Numbered from the stretch's first letter, positions 40,201 to 53,706 are shown. The stretch: 64,000 bases of DNA from Membranipora membranacea (GCA_914767715.1 OU612071.1:5084001-5148000); one strand, 5' to 3'. The notes: generated by a model from the letters alone, not told the origin. Translations and numbers: made by a program.

Positions 40201-43200
40201 CATACTTCATATGGAAGGGCAACTTGCGCTCTATCATATCTTAAAATGGTATGGATATGCGACTATCCATACTTTGCCAGTCCCAGTTTTAAGGAGGCTC
40301 ACTCTTGCATCGAAAAATGAAATATTGAAAAATTCAAAGTTTGCTAGATTTCTTCCAAACTAAAATCAATCCAAGGCCCAACTTATGTCATGCAAATTCT
40401 TAAATATGGGCATCCTGCCATTAGTTGAAGGGAACTCAGGGCAATTTGAATCTCAAAATAATTTAACAATTGGGCACGTTGGGATTTTCATGGCTCAGAT
40501 TAAATGTTTTATTTGCTTTTGTCCCACCTCATTTCGCTTTTATCCTACTTCATATGGAAGGGCAACTCGAGCTTTATCATATCCTAAAATGGCTTGGATC
40601 TGCGACTATTCGTTCGCTGCCAATTTCAGTTGTAAGGAGGCTCGCTCTTGCATCAAAAAATAAAATATTGAAAAATTCTAAGTCTGTTAGATTACTTCCA
40701 AACTCAGTTCATTCCAAGGCGCGATTTACATCATGCAAACTACTAGATATGGGCATCCTGGCATTATTTGAAGGGAACTTATGGCAATTTGAAAATTAAA
40801 TAGTTTAACATGGGGCACGTTGGGATTTTCACGGCTCTGATTAAATGTTTTATTTGCTTTTCTCCCACCTCATTTCGCTTTTACCCTACTTCATATGGAA
40901 GGGCAACTCGTGCTCTATCATATCTTAAAGTTGCTTTGATCTGCGACTATTCATTCCCTGCCAGTCCAAGTTTTAAGGAGGCTCACTCTTGCATCAAAAA
41001 TTTAAATATTGAAAAAATTCAAAGTCTGCTAGATTCATTCCAAACTCAAATCAATTCAAGGCCCAATTTACGTCATGCAAATTCCTAAATATGGACATCC
41101 TGTTAGTATTTCAAGGGAACTTATGGCAATTTGAAAATTAAAAAATTTAACAAGGGGCACGTTGGAATTTTTACGGCTCTGATTAAATGTTTTGTTTGCT
41201 TTTCTCCCACCTCGTCTCGCTTGTATCCTACTGCATATGGAAGGGCAACTCACACTCTATCATATCTTGAAATGGTATGGATCTGCGACTATGCATTCTT
41301 TGCAAGTCCCAGTTTTAAGGAGGCTCACTCTTGCATCAAAAAATGAAATATTGAAAAATTCAAAGTCTGCTAGATTTCTTCCAAACTAAAATCAATTCAA
41401 GGCCCAATTTACGTCATGCAAATTCTTAAATATGGACATCCTGCCATTAGTTGAAGGGAACTTATGGCAATTTGAAAATTAAAAAATTTAACAAGGGGCA
41501 CGTTGGGATTTTTACGGCTCTGATTAAATGTTTTGTTTGCTTTTCTCCCACCTCGTCTCGCTTTTAACCTACTGCTAATGGAAGGGCAACTCGCGCTCTA
41601 TCATATCTTAAAATGGTATGGATATGCGACTATCCATACTTTGCCAGTCCCAGTTTTAAGGAGGCTCACTCTTGCATCGAAAAATGAAATATTGAAAAAT
41701 TCAAAGTTTGCTAGATTTCTTCCAAACTAAAATCAATCCAAGACCCAATTTATGTCATGAAAATTCTTAAAAATGGGCATCCTGTTAGTATTTTACGGGA
41801 ACTTATGGCAATTTGAAAATTAAAAAATTTAACAATTGGGCACGTTGGGATTCTTACGGCTTTGATTAAATGTTTTATTTGCTTTTGTCCCACCTCATCT
41901 CGCTTTTATCCTACTGCATATTGAAGGGCAACTCGCGCTCTATCATATCCTAAATTGGTATGGATCTGCGACTATCCATACTTTGCCAGTGCCAGTTGAA
42001 AGGAGGCTCGCTCTTGCATCAAAAAATAAAATATTGAAAAATTCAAAGTCTGTTAGATTACTTCCATACTCAAATGATTTCAAGGCCCCATTTACGTCAT
42101 GCAAATTCTCAAATATGGACATCCTGCTATTAGTTGAAGGGAACTTATAGCAATTTGAAAATTAAAAAATTTAACATGGGGCACGCTGGGATTTTTGCGG
42201 CTCTGGTTAAATCTTTTATTTGTTTTTCTCCCACCTCATAACGCTTTTATCCTACTTCATATGGAAGGGCAACTTGCGCTCTATCATATCTTAAAATGGT
42301 TTGGATCTGCGACTGTTCGTTCGCTGCCAATTTCAGTTGTAAGGAGGCTCGCTCTTGCATAAAAAAATAAAATATTGAAAAATTCAAAGTCTGCTAGATT
42401 ACTTCCAAACTCAGTGCAATTCAAGGCCCCATTTACGTCATGCAAATTCTCAAATATGGGCATTCTGTCATTATTTGAAGGGAACTTATGGCAAATTGAA
42501 AATTAAAAAATTTAACATGGGGCACATAGGGATTTTTACGGCTCTGATTAAATGTTATATTTGCTTTTCTCCCACCTCATTTCGCTTTTACCCTACTTCA
42601 TATGGAAGGGCAACTCACGCTCAATCATATCTTAAAGTGGCTTTGATCTGCGCCTATTCATTCTCTGCAAGTCTCAGTTGTAAGGAGGCTCACTCTTGCA
42701 TCAAAAAATAAAATATTGAAAATTCAAAGTCTGTTAGATTTCTTCCAAACTCAAATCAATTCAAGGCCCAAATTACTTCATGCAAATTCCTAAATATGGG
42801 CATCCCGCCATTAGTTGAAGGGAACTTATGGCAATTTGAAAATTAAAAAATTTAACATGGGGCACGTTGGGATTTTTGCGGCTCTGGTTAAATCTTTTAT
42901 TTGTTTTTCTCCCACCTCATAACGCTTTTATCCTACTTCATATGGAAGGGCAACTTGCGCTCTATCATATCTTAAAATGGTATGGATATGCGACTATCCA
43001 TACTTTGCCAGTCCCAGTTTTAAGGAGGCTCACTCTTGCATCGAAAAATGAAATATTGAAAAATTCAAAGTTTGCTAGATTTCTTCCAAACTAAAATCAA
43101 TCCAAGTCCCAACTTACGTCATGCAAATTCTTAAATATGGGCATCCTGCCATAAGTTGAAGGGAACTCAGGGCAATTTGAATCTCAAAATAATTTAACAA

Positions 43201-46200
43201 TTGGGCACGTTGGGATTTTCATGGCTCAGATTAAATGTTTTATTTGCTTTTGTCCCACCTCATTTCGCTTTTATCCTACTTCATATGGAAGGGCAACTCG
43301 AGCTCTATCATATCCTAAAATGGCTTGGATATGCGACTATTCGTTCGCTGCCAATTTCAGTTGTAAGGAGGCTCGCTCTTGCATCAAAAAATAAAATATT
43401 GAAAAAGTCTAAGTCTGTTAGATTACTTCCAAACTCAGTTCATTCCAAGGCGCGATTTACATCATGCGAACTACTAGATATGGGCATCCTGGCATTATTT
43501 GAAGGGAACTTATGGCAATTTGAAAATTAAAAAGTTTAACATGGGGGACGTTGGGATTTTTATGGCTCTGATTAAATGTTTTATTTGCTTTTGTCCCACC
43601 TCATCTCGCTTTTATCCTACTGCATATTGAAGGGCAACTCGCGCTCTATCATATCTTAAATTGGTATGGATCTGCGACTATCCATACTTTGCCAGTGCCA
43701 GTTGAAAGGAGGCTCGCTCTTGCATCAAACAATAAAATATTGAAAAATTCAAAGTCTGTTAGATTACTTCCATACTCAAATGAATTCAAGGCCCCATTTA
43801 CGTCATGCAAATTCTCAAATATGGACATCCTGCTATTAGTTGAAGGGAACTTATAGCAATTTGAAAATAAAAAAAAATTTAACATGGGGCACGCTGGGAT
43901 TTTTGCGGCTCTGGTTAAATCTTTTATTTGTTTTTCTCCCACCTCATAACGCTTTTATCCTACTTCATATGGAAGGGCAACTTGCGCTCTATCATATCTT
44001 AAAATGGTTTGGATCTGCGACTATTCGTTCGCTGCCAATTTCAGTTGTAAGGAGGCTCGCTCTTGCATAAAAAAATAAAATATTGAAAAATTCAAAGTCT
44101 GCTAGATTACTTCCAAACTCAGTGCAATTCAAGGCCCCATTTACGTCATGCAAATTCTCAAATATGGGCATTCTGTCATTATTTGAAGGGAACTTATGGC
44201 AAATTGAAAATTAAAAAATTTAACATGGGGCACGTTGGGATTTTTACGGCTCTGATTAAATGTTTTGTTTGCTTTTTCCCACCTCGTGTTGCTTTTATCC
44301 TACTGCATATGGAAGGGCAACTCACGCTCAATCATATCTTAAAGTGGCTTTGATCTGCGCCTATTCATTCTCTGCAAGTCTCAGTTGTAAGGAGGCTTAC
44401 TTACTGTTGCATCAAAAAATAAAATATTGAAAATTCAAAGTCTGTTAGATTTCTTCCAAACTAAAATCAATTCAAGGCCCAACTTTTGTCATGCATATTC
44501 TTAAATATGGGCATCCTGCCATTAGTTGAAGGGAACTTATGGCAATTTGGTATATAGAAAAATTAACATGGGGCACGTTGGGATTCTTACGGCTTTGATT
44601 AAATGTTTTATTTGCTTTTGTCCCACCTCATCTCGCTTTTATCCTACTGCATATTGAAGGGCCACTCGCGCTCTATCATATCTTAAATTGGTATGGATCT
44701 GCGACTATCCATACTTTGCCAGTGCCAGTTGAAAGGAGGCTCACTCTTGTATCAAAAAATAAAATATTGAAAAATTCAAAGTCTGTTAGATTACTTCCAA
44801 ACTCAAATCAATTCAAGGCCCCATTTACGTCATGCAAATTCTTAAATATGGACATCCTGCTATTAGTTGAAGGGAACTTATGGCAATTTGAAAATTAAAA
44901 AATTTTACATGGGGCACGTTGGGATTTTTGCGGCTCTGGTTAAATCTTTTATATGTTTTTCTCCCACCTCTTAACGCTTTTATCCTACTTCATATGGAAG
45001 GGCAACTTGCGCTCTATCATATCTTAAAATGGTATGGATATGCGACTATCCATACTTTGCCAGTCCCAGTTTTAAGGAGGCTCACTCTTGCATCGAAAAA
45101 TGAAATATTGAAAAATTCAAAGTTTGCTAGATTTCTTCCAAACTAAAATCAATCCAAGGCCCAACTTACGTCATGCAAATTCTTAAATATGGGCATCCTG
45201 CCATTAGTTGAAGGGAACTCAGGGCAATTTGAATCTCAAAATAATATAACAATTGGGCACATTGGGATTTTCATGGCCCAGATTAAATGTTTTATTTGCT
45301 TTTGTCCCACCTCATTTCGCTTTTATCCTACTTCATATGGAAGGGCAACTCGAGCTCTATCATATCCTAAAATGGCTTGGATCTGCGACTATTCGTTCGC
45401 TGCCAATTTCAGTTGTAAGGAGGCTCGCTCTTGCATCAAAAAATAAAATATTGAAAAATTCTAAGTCTGTTAGATTACTTCCAAACTCAGTTCATTCCAA
45501 GGCGCGATTTACATCATGCAAACTACTAGATATGGGCATCCTGGCATTATTTGAAGGGAACTTATGGCAATTTGAAAATTAAAAAGTTTAACATGGGGCA
45601 CGTTGGGATTTTTACGGCTCTGATTAAATGTTTTATTTGCTTTTCTCCCACCTCATTTCGCTTTTACCCTACTTCATATGGAAGGGCAACTCGTACTCTA
45701 TCATATCTTAAAGTTGCTTTGATCTGCGACTATTCAATGCCTGCCAGTTCAAGTTTTAAGGAGGCTCACTCTTGCATCAAAAATTTAAATATTGAAAAAA
45801 TTCAAAGACTGCTAGATTCATTCCAAACTCAAATCAATTCAAGGCCCAATTTACGTCATGCAAATTCCTAAATATGGGCATCCTGTTAGTATTTCAAGGG
45901 AACTTATGGTAATTTGAAAATTAAAAAATTTAACAAGGGGCACGTTGGGATTTTTACGGCTCTGATTAAATGTTTTGTTTGCTTTTCTCCCACCTCATCT
46001 CGCTTGTATCCTACTGCATATGGAAGGGCAACTCACACTCTATCATATCTTAAAATGGTATGGATCTGCGACATTGAATTCTTTGCCAGTCCCAGTTTTA
46101 AGGAGGCTCACTCTTGCATCAAAAAATGAAATATTGAAAAATTCAAAGTCTGCTAGATTTCTTCCAAACTAAAATCAATTCAAGGCCCAATTTACGTCAT

Positions 46201-47955
46201 GCAAATTCTTAAATAAGGGCATCCTGCCATTAGTTGAAAGGAACTCATGACAATTTGAAATTTCAAAATAATTTAACAAGGGGCATGTTGGGATTTTTAC
46301 GGCTCTGATTAAATGTTTTGTTTGCTTTTTCCCACCTCGTCTTGCTTTTATCCTACTGCATATGGAAGGGCAACTCACGCTCAATCATATCTTAAAGTGG
46401 CTTTGATCTGCGCCTATTCATTCTCTGCAAGTCTCAGTTGTAAGGAGGCTCACTCTTGCATAAAAAAAAAAAATATTGAAAAATTCAAAGTCTGTTAGAT
46501 TTCTTCCAAACTAAAATCAATTCCAGGCCCAATTTACGTCATGCAAATTCTCAAATATGGGCATCCCGCCATTAGTTGAAGGGAACTTATGGCAATTTGA
46601 AAATTAAAAAATTTAACATGGGGCACGTTGGGATTTTTTGCGGCGCTGATTAAATGTTTTATTTGTTTTTCTCCCACCTCATTACGCTTTTTTCCTACTT
46701 CATATGGAAGGGCAACTCATGCTCTAACATATCCTAAAATGGCTTGGATCTGCGACTATTCGTTCGCTGCCAATTTCAGTTGTAAGGAGGCTCGCTCTTG
46801 CATCAAAAAATAAAATATTGAAAAATTCAAAGTCTGCTAGATTACTTCCAAACTCAGTTCATTTCAAGGCGCGATTTACGTCGTGCAAACTACTAGTTAT
46901 TGGCATCCTGTCATTATTTGAAGGGAACTTATGGCAATTTGAAAATTAAAAAATTTAACATGGGGCACGTTGGGATTTTTGCGGCTCTGATTAAATGTCT
47001 TATTTGTTTTTCTCCCACCTCATCTCGCTTTTATCCTACTTCATATGGAAGGGAAACTCGAGCTCTATCATATCCTAAAATGGCTTGGATCTGCGACTAT
47101 TCGTTCGCTGCCAATTTCAGTTGTAAGGAGGCTCGCTCTTGCATCAAAAAATAAAATATTGAAAAATTCTAAGTCTGTTAGATTACTTCCAAACTCAGTT
47201 CATTCCAAGGCGCGATTTACATCATGCAAACTACTAGATATGGGCATCCTGGCATTATTTGAAGGGAACTTATGGCAATTTGAAAATTAAAAAGTTTAAC
47301 ATGGGGCACGTTGGGATTTTTACGGCTCTGATTAAATGTTTTATTTGCTTTTCTCCCACCTCATTTCGCTTTTACCCTACTTCATATGGAAGGGCAACTC
47401 GTGCTCTATCATATCTTAAAGTTGCTTTGATCTGCGACTATTCATTCCCTGCCAGTCCAAGTTTTAAGGAGGCTCACTCTTGCATCAAAAATTTAAATAT
47501 TGAAAAAATTCAAAGTCTGCTAGATTCATTCCAACCTCAAATCAATTCAAGGCCCAATTTACGTCATGCAAATTCCTAAATATGGGCATCCTGTTAGTAT
47601 TTCAAGGGAACTTATGGCAATTTGAAAATTAAAAAATTTAACAAGGGGCACGTTGGAATTTTTACGGCTCTGATTAAATGTTTTGTTTGCTTTTCTCCCA
47701 CCTCGTCTCGCTTGTATCCTACTTCATATGGAAGGGCAACTTGCGCTCTATCATATCTTAATATGGCTTGGATCTGCGCCTATTCATTTTCTGCCAATCT
47801 CAGTTGTAAGGAGGCTCACTCTTGCATCAAAAAATAAAATATTGAAAAATTCAAAGTCTGTTAGATTACTTCCAAACTCAAATCAATTCGAGGCCTAATT
47901 TACGTCATGCAATTTCCTAGATATGGGCATCCTGCCATTATTTTGAAGGGAACTT
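37286..47955. repeat. Satellite array 2, 341 bp monomer
   Basis: About 31 tandem monomers belong to the same family and orientation as array 1 but to a distinct subfamily (CTGCCAGTCCCAGTTTTAAG against CTGTCAGTCTTAGTTTTCAG in array 1). The spacing is 341 bp (GGAAGG markers at 38041, 38382, 38723 and 39064). One monomer near 39187 has lost about 64 bp. Blocks recur at about 2.73 kb (40470 and 43201) and 2.05 kb (43201 and 45253), that is eight and six monomers. The array stops at CCATTATTTTGAAGGGAACT, then unique sequence starts. Plus-strand frames of 65-109 codons are repeat by-products. Confidence 0.97.
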
Positions 47956-48242
47956 AAAGGAAAAAGACACCTTTGATACATGTTAATCTCAAAATTCAAG
48001 TTGTCTTCTCCTTTCTTGAATTCTGCTAGTGAATAGACCTGTACAGAGCTGTAAAGCATAGTTTTTGGGTTCACCTTCAAACAACCACAGGTTGACCAGG
48101 GAGCAGCCATTACACCAGGCTGGGCCAGTTTGCCATTGCGCATGCTCAGAGGATGCATTGTGGGTAATATTTCATTTTGGAAAGGGAAGCAGCCATACTT
48201 ACTAGAAAGCTCATTCATTGTCTTCAATATTTGCTGCTAAAC
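47956..48242. promoter_or_regulatory. Probable 5' flank of the THAP gene
   Basis: Unique sequence between the satellite edge and the THAP start codon. It contains CATTGCGCATGCTCAG near 48133 (an NRF1-like GCGCATGC word) and GCATTGTGGGTAAT, similar to ZNF143-type ACTACA/TTGTGG words. These suggest a housekeeping-type promoter, by motif only. Confidence 0.3.
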
Positions 48243-51107
48243 ATGTCATGTTGTATTTACAACTGCACTTGGCATCACAGAAAGCACCCAAAAAGGTCCT
48301 TTTTCCAAATACCTAAAAATGATGCTGCTAAGTACTGGAAACTCACCAAAGCAAGGATGTTTGAAGATATGTCAAAATGAAAATTTTTAGAAGAGGGTTA
48401 CAAGACACTCAGAGTCTGTGACCATCACTTTTTACCAGATGATATCAACAGGTATGAAGGAAGGAGAAAGCCTACTCTGAGGCCAATGGCCAAACCATAC
48501 TTCAATCCACCGGTATGTACAGTATGTAGTGCATCTTATGCCTATCATTACTAGCCCACTTGAATTGATTTGGCCTACAACAGTGCTGCATTATTATGCA
48601 TCATGTAATAAAACTTGGAGTGCATAAATTTTGAACTGTAAGAACAAACCCATTGCACCTATTTCATTTTTACTACTGACCTGTTCAAACTGACCTGATC
48701 ACCATGTGATCAGGGAGAATGATCCCTGATCCCATTCTCCCTGATGTGATTGAGCCAAAATGATTCTCTTGTTTGCAAACAAAACATATGAAGGCCAGGC
48801 ATTGGCATTACAAGTAAAGTTGACCTACAAGGTTGATCACTTTTTCAGAAATAGTTTTCTCTAAAGGTAAGCAAAAATGTGAAAACAGCTGTAATAATTA
48901 TGAAGTAGAAATTTCAATCGTAGTAACATAACTAGATATTGCATTCAAATTATTTTTATTACAGGGGATTCCTACTGCAACAACCCCTCGTGACTTTGAC
49001 ACTGGTATCACGTCCTCTGGTCAGATTGGACAGGTGAGTCTGATGGTCTGAAATGTCAAGTAGCATGATAAACTTTGATTTGTACCATTAATCCGTATTG
49101 TGGATACATTGTATGTCAGTAGGGCCTATCATTATCATGTGTAGCAAACTTGCTCATGGCAAAACAAAGCTTCTCCCTTACTGTAAGACATACTGTGCTA
49201 TGATGCTGTGTAGCTAGCTGAAATATCACTGTTTGTTATGTATGTCAAATAGCTCAATCGCAACATGTTGAACTGTTTGTTTTGTTACAGGGATTTACCA
49301 CTACACCCACACCTCAATATCTAGGCGCTAGTCACAATATTTGTACACCGGCAACTTTAACCTCAGGTCAATCTATATCTGTAAGTCAAGTTAACCAAAT
49401 TTATCATTACAAACAAAAAAGGTTTATCTGCAAATTTAACTACTGAGTATGCTTGTTGTGGTGAAATCAACAATTCCAGTTTGCTGATAGGTTGTCGCGG
49501 AAGTGCGACAACTTGGCCCGAGCCAAACTTGGCCTGAGCCAAACTTGGCCCGAGCCAAACTTGGCCCGAGCCAAACTTGGCCCGAGCCAAACTTGACCCG
49601 AGCCAAACTTGGCCCGGGCCAAACCTGGCCCAGGCCAAACTTGGCCCGAGCCAAACTTGGCCCGAGCCAAACTTGGCCCGAGCCAAACTTGGCCCGAGCC
49701 AAACTTGGCCTCAATTAGTAAAACTTGGCCCCATGCAAGAAAACTTGGCCCCAAATATAAAACATGGCCCCAATTAGTGAAACCTAGCCCCAAGTACTGG
49801 AACTTGGCCCCAATTAGTAAAACCTGGCCCCAAGTACTGGAACTTGGCCCCAAATAGTAAAACTTGGCCCCAAATATGAAACTTGGCCCCAAATATGAAA
49901 CTTGGCCCCATATACTGAAATTTGGCCCCAATTAGTAAAACTTGGCCCAAATATGAAACTTGGCCCCAAATATGAAACTTGGCCCCATATACTGAAACAT
50001 GGCCCCAAGTAGTAAAACTTGGCCCTCAGTTCTGAAACTTGGCCCCAGTTAGTAAAACTTGGCCCCATGCAATGAAACTTGGCCCCAAGTAGTAAAACTT
50101 GGCCCCAAATATAAAACTTGGCCCCAAATAGTAAAACTTGGCCCCAAATATGAAACTTGGCCCCATATACTGAAACTTGGCCCCAAGTAGTAAAACTTGG
50201 CCCTCAGTACTGAAACTTGGCCTCAATTAGTAAAAATTGGCCCCGTGTAATGGAACTTGGCCCAAAGTAGTAAAACTTGGCCCTCAGTACTGAAACTTGG
50301 CCTCAATTAGTAAAAATTGGCCCCGTGCAATGGAACTTGGCCCCAAGTAGTAAAACTTGGCCCCAAATATAAAACTCGGCCCCAAGTAGTAAAACTTGGC
50401 CCCATATACTGAAACTTGGCCCCAAGTAGTAAAAATTGGCCCTCAGTACTGAAACTTGGCCTCAATTAGTAAAACTTGGCCCCATGCAATGAAACTTGGC
50501 CCCAAATATAAAACTCGGCCCCAAGTACTGAGACTTGGCCCCAATTAGTAAAACTAGGCCCCAAATATAAAACTTGGCCCCATGTACTGAAACTTGGCCC
50601 CAATTAGTAAAACTTGGCCCCTCATATAAAACTTGGCCCCATGGAATGAAACTTGGCCCCAATTAGTAAAGCTTGGCCCCGGTTAGTAAAACTTGGCCCC
50701 AAATATGAAACTTGGCCCAATTAGTAAAACTAGGCCCCAAATATAAAACTTGGCCCCATGTACTGAAATTTGGCCCCAATTAGTAAAACTTGGCCCCTCA
50801 TATAAAACTTGGCTCCACGGAATGAAACTTGGTCTCAATTATGAAATCTTGGCCCCAAATATAAGACTTGGCCCCATGAAATGAAACTTGGCACCAAATA
50901 GTTAAACTTGGCCCATAATATAAAACCTAGCCCAAGGTGTTGTACTTTCAATTAAAAAGAACAAACATAACAATGTTTCATTACAATTTCACATCGAGAC
51001 AACAAAATGTTATAATATAATAAATGAATATAATAAGCACTATTTTAATATGTAATATCAAACTCTGTTTACAGGCCCGGGACTTCTTTGTTCCTCTTTC
51101 ACAGTGA
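48243..51107 (+). CDS. THAP zinc-finger protein, four exons, with an in-frame TGA
   Basis: The exons are 48243-48512, 48965-49033, 49291-49380 and 51075-51107, all phase 0 with GT-AG borders. The first encodes a C2CH THAP DNA-binding domain: MSCCIYNC gives the first cysteines, then FFQIP and YW, and after a 50-residue spacer VCDHHF supplies the last Cys and His. Spacing fits the family. A TGA at 48378-48380 sits inside the finger (after FEDMSK), with the frame open on both sides. This is either a disabling mutation (CGA or TGG to TGA are single changes) or a sequence error. The second and third exons are Thr/Pro/Ser-rich and start alike (GIPTATTP, GFTTTPTP). The last adds ARDFFVPLSQ and stops; alternatively its pyrimidine-rich start is an acceptor at 51104. 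THAP proteins bind DNA and occur in P-element and other transposases and in host regulators. The gene lies upstream of the USP-FLYWCH-MULE gene on the same strand. Confidence 0.65.
49510..50935. repeat. Intronic minisatellite, TTGGCC-rich, two zones
   Basis: The first zone (49510-49710) has about 12 units of 16 bp, ACTTGGCCCGAGCCAA. Each contains a short palindrome (TTGGC...GCCAA). The second (49711-50935) has longer variable units of about 18-25 bp, in which AACTTGGCCCC alternates with spacers such as AAATATGA, CATACTGA, AATTAGTA and AAGTAGTA. Because 16 is not a multiple of 3, all frames stay open for some distance on both strands. The predicted peptides (for example ARAKFGSGQVWLGPSL) are artefacts of that. 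It lies wholly within the last intron of the THAP gene. Confidence 0.95.
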
Positions 51108-53112
51108 GAAGAGATGGAAACACTTTATAAAACCAGGATTCAACCAAAGTAAATTACGTTGACATCATATGTGCGCAGCAATTCCATTTTACATCTTGCA
51201 TGAGATCACGGAGACGTGACGGTAACTCCACCTGTTTGTGAGTGATAACTCTGGGTAATGAAGAATGGGCTGATCTTTTATATATCCGATATCAAAATAT
51301 ATGTTACCTCTCATGTTGTACGAAGACTAGGGAAATTGATCTGCAAATCTGTTATAATATGACAGTGCATTATCATCCACTATTTAGGCTGTATTTAGTG
51401 ATTGGTCATCCAAATCTGATATATGCTCTACTGGATACTTAATATCTTCCACTCCTGAGGTTGGATAGAGAACACTCAGTCCTGACAGACTATGAGCCAA
51501 ATTGCTATGAATGACACATTGCAACAGTTATGGGGATCTGACTAGCTATCAGCTTATCAGCTATATGTGATACCATAGTATCTTCCAATCACATAGGGTG
51601 ATATCCAGATTGATGGATGTAGATCCTCGGTAAGCCAATCTGCAATATGTGATACCGCAGTATCTTCTACTCACATAGGGTTGTACAGCGATTGCTGGGT
51701 GCCAATCTGTTGAAGATTGTCTTGCTGCAAGTGGACTATAGTGTAGGAGTTTCTTGAACAAATTTTCACCTGCCCAGTTCCTATTATGAAAGACTGTTCT
51801 ACAATATGACCTGGCGATGCAGCTAATTAGTCACGTCATTGACACTATATTTTATATTTCTATTTCTATATTTTCATCTTGATAAAATGAGCTTCAATGT
51901 GGCATATATTAAGTATTACAGACAAAATCAACCTAAATAAATAGTCCATATAATAAGCTGCAATAAACATGAACATGCTAATTGTTTACGCATTTCTGGT
52001 CTGCTTACTGTATGTATATTTCTGGAGTTATCTGTGTTATGCTTATAAGAAGGCAATTCTGAATTCAAACAACAGCCACAGTATTTTGGTTTGTGATAAT
52101 TGCATCATACAATTTTTTGCAAACCTGTGAACTTGCCATGCCAACAAGGGTTACATATTGCTCATGTTTGCATGCTTACTCAGGAATGAAAGCTAAATGT
52201 GTTCTAACCAAGAGTTATTTACGGTTGATGGTGAAATGCAAATTTTTAAAATAAATGATCATGATGGTGATTTGTAAACAACACAAGGAATGATGAAAGT
52301 GATTTGTAGCTTAAAGTTTGGTTATTCATAGATCTACGCATTCTGATTGTAATGGCATGTTTCATTTCACCTTACATTATAAATGGAAAGTTGGCTGGAC
52401 TCCATATATTATAGTGCGTAGAGGCCTAACTCTGCAACCTAGCCACATCAGCATTTCAAGCCCTTTGAGAAATTTGTAGAGTATTATTATGTCAAAAAGT
52501 TATGTAAAGTTAAAACACACTCCATCTTGTTCTCACTGTCGACCTGGTACAGAAAATAAATGGAAAATATCAAACAGTTTATACGCGCAAAGTGTTGCTA
52601 GGGTTATCTGGTACCAAATGTTAACACCCAACTACTTGATGTAGTCAGTAGGATGCTTTCATTTTTCTTGTTATTCTATTCATTACTTGGGCAACATCCA
52701 CTTCAGTAAACAAACTATAATTATTCTTACTGGATTATATGCTTTGATTGTGTTATTTGGAGTTTTCATCTCATCTCCGAAAATATGACTTCTCCATTGG
52801 CTATCAGTTTCTATGAAATTTGGCCTTATAAGCTCCCCTATAATATTTAGCTAATCCATGAGAAAAAAAAACAGAAATTTGATAGTAGGGAGTTAATCAT
52901 CTGACAGATTATTGCATTTCTTATCAACAATTGACACACTGAGAAAGAGGAGGTGAACTCTGGCTAGAGAGCAATATGGCAACCCTTAGGTGCCCTCGGA
53001 GAGGAATTAAGGTATGTATATTGAGACATTTCATTGTTAATATTATAGTATATTATTCAATGACTATCGTATGTTTGATGAGCATTGTTTTAAAGTGTTC
53101 AAACTTGTCAAC
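51108..53112. other. Intergenic or intronic stretch, no gene proven
   Basis: Mostly AT-rich unique sequence. A direct repeat of about 35 bp (ATATGTGATACC...AGTATCTTC...TCACATAGGG) occurs at 51563 and 51645. A short possible first exon, ATGGCAACCCTTAGG to AATTAAG then GTATGT (52977-53015), encodes MATLRCPRRGIK. It could start the USP gene but is too short to prove. Confidence 0.4.
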
Positions 53113-53570
53113 TCATCTGATATGGTAAGGTAAGCCATTGAGTTTGCTTGCAACTACATGATTTAGGTTGTCAAAAGGTACTTTTTTAAGTTTATCATCC
53201 CGTTTAGGAAATCTATTATCTACATTTACAAAGAAATCAGAAATGTATTGAGGTGACAAATTATACATAACTTTGAATATGTAAAGGTAGGTAAAGTGAT
53301 TATTTAAGAGTGGTAACGGTAATATTTTTAAATGCGAACACATTTCGTTTGTTGATATTAAATGATATGGTGTATGGTGAATATTGGCAATAATAGGCAA
53401 TGCTCTTTTTTGTTGCAAAATAATGCGATCTGTGTATGTTGAGGGTGAAAGATTGTAGTAAATATGTATTCCGTATGTTAAATAGCAATGTATAAACAGA
53501 TAATAGAAATGTTTGGCAGAGTAGGGGGTCAGATAGGGTGTGCATAATTATAAAAGATTAGGGTTTTTTA
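53113..53570 (-). mobile_element. LINE fragment, C-terminal RT end
   Basis: The minus strand from about 53560 to 53113 encodes the conserved tail of a non-LTR reverse transcriptase: HFYYLFIHCYLTYGIHIYYN, LQQKRALPIIANIHH and LPYHIR, with one or two frame changes. Only the 3' end is present, as usual for 5'-truncated LINE copies. The family differs from the LINE at 20340-24430. It lies within the presumed 5' part of the USP-FLYWCH-MULE gene. Confidence 0.75.
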
Positions 53571-53636
53571 AACTTTCTCAAATACACTATCACAGTGTAT
53601 GGACCAGGAAAAATTGTCTGTTACATTGAATCCTAA

Positions 53637-53706
53637 AATGAATTAAATAAATAAAGTATCAAATAAATAAATGAATTGAATAAATAAATAAATAAATTAA
53701 ATAAAT
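53637..53706. repeat. (AAAT)n microsatellite
   Basis: Imperfect AAAT/AATA tetranucleotide run of about 70 bp, upstream of the LINE fragment in that fragment's own orientation. Confidence 0.85.

Noticed and set aside
37900-47900. Plus-strand frames of 65-121 codons in array 2 as genes
   Set aside because: Same reason: different frames of the same repeat open in turn, with no independent coding signal.
49363-50662. Repetitive W/G/P/F-rich open frames over the minisatellite as a structural protein
   Set aside because: The 16 bp period keeps all frames open on both strands, and the region lies within an intron of the THAP gene.
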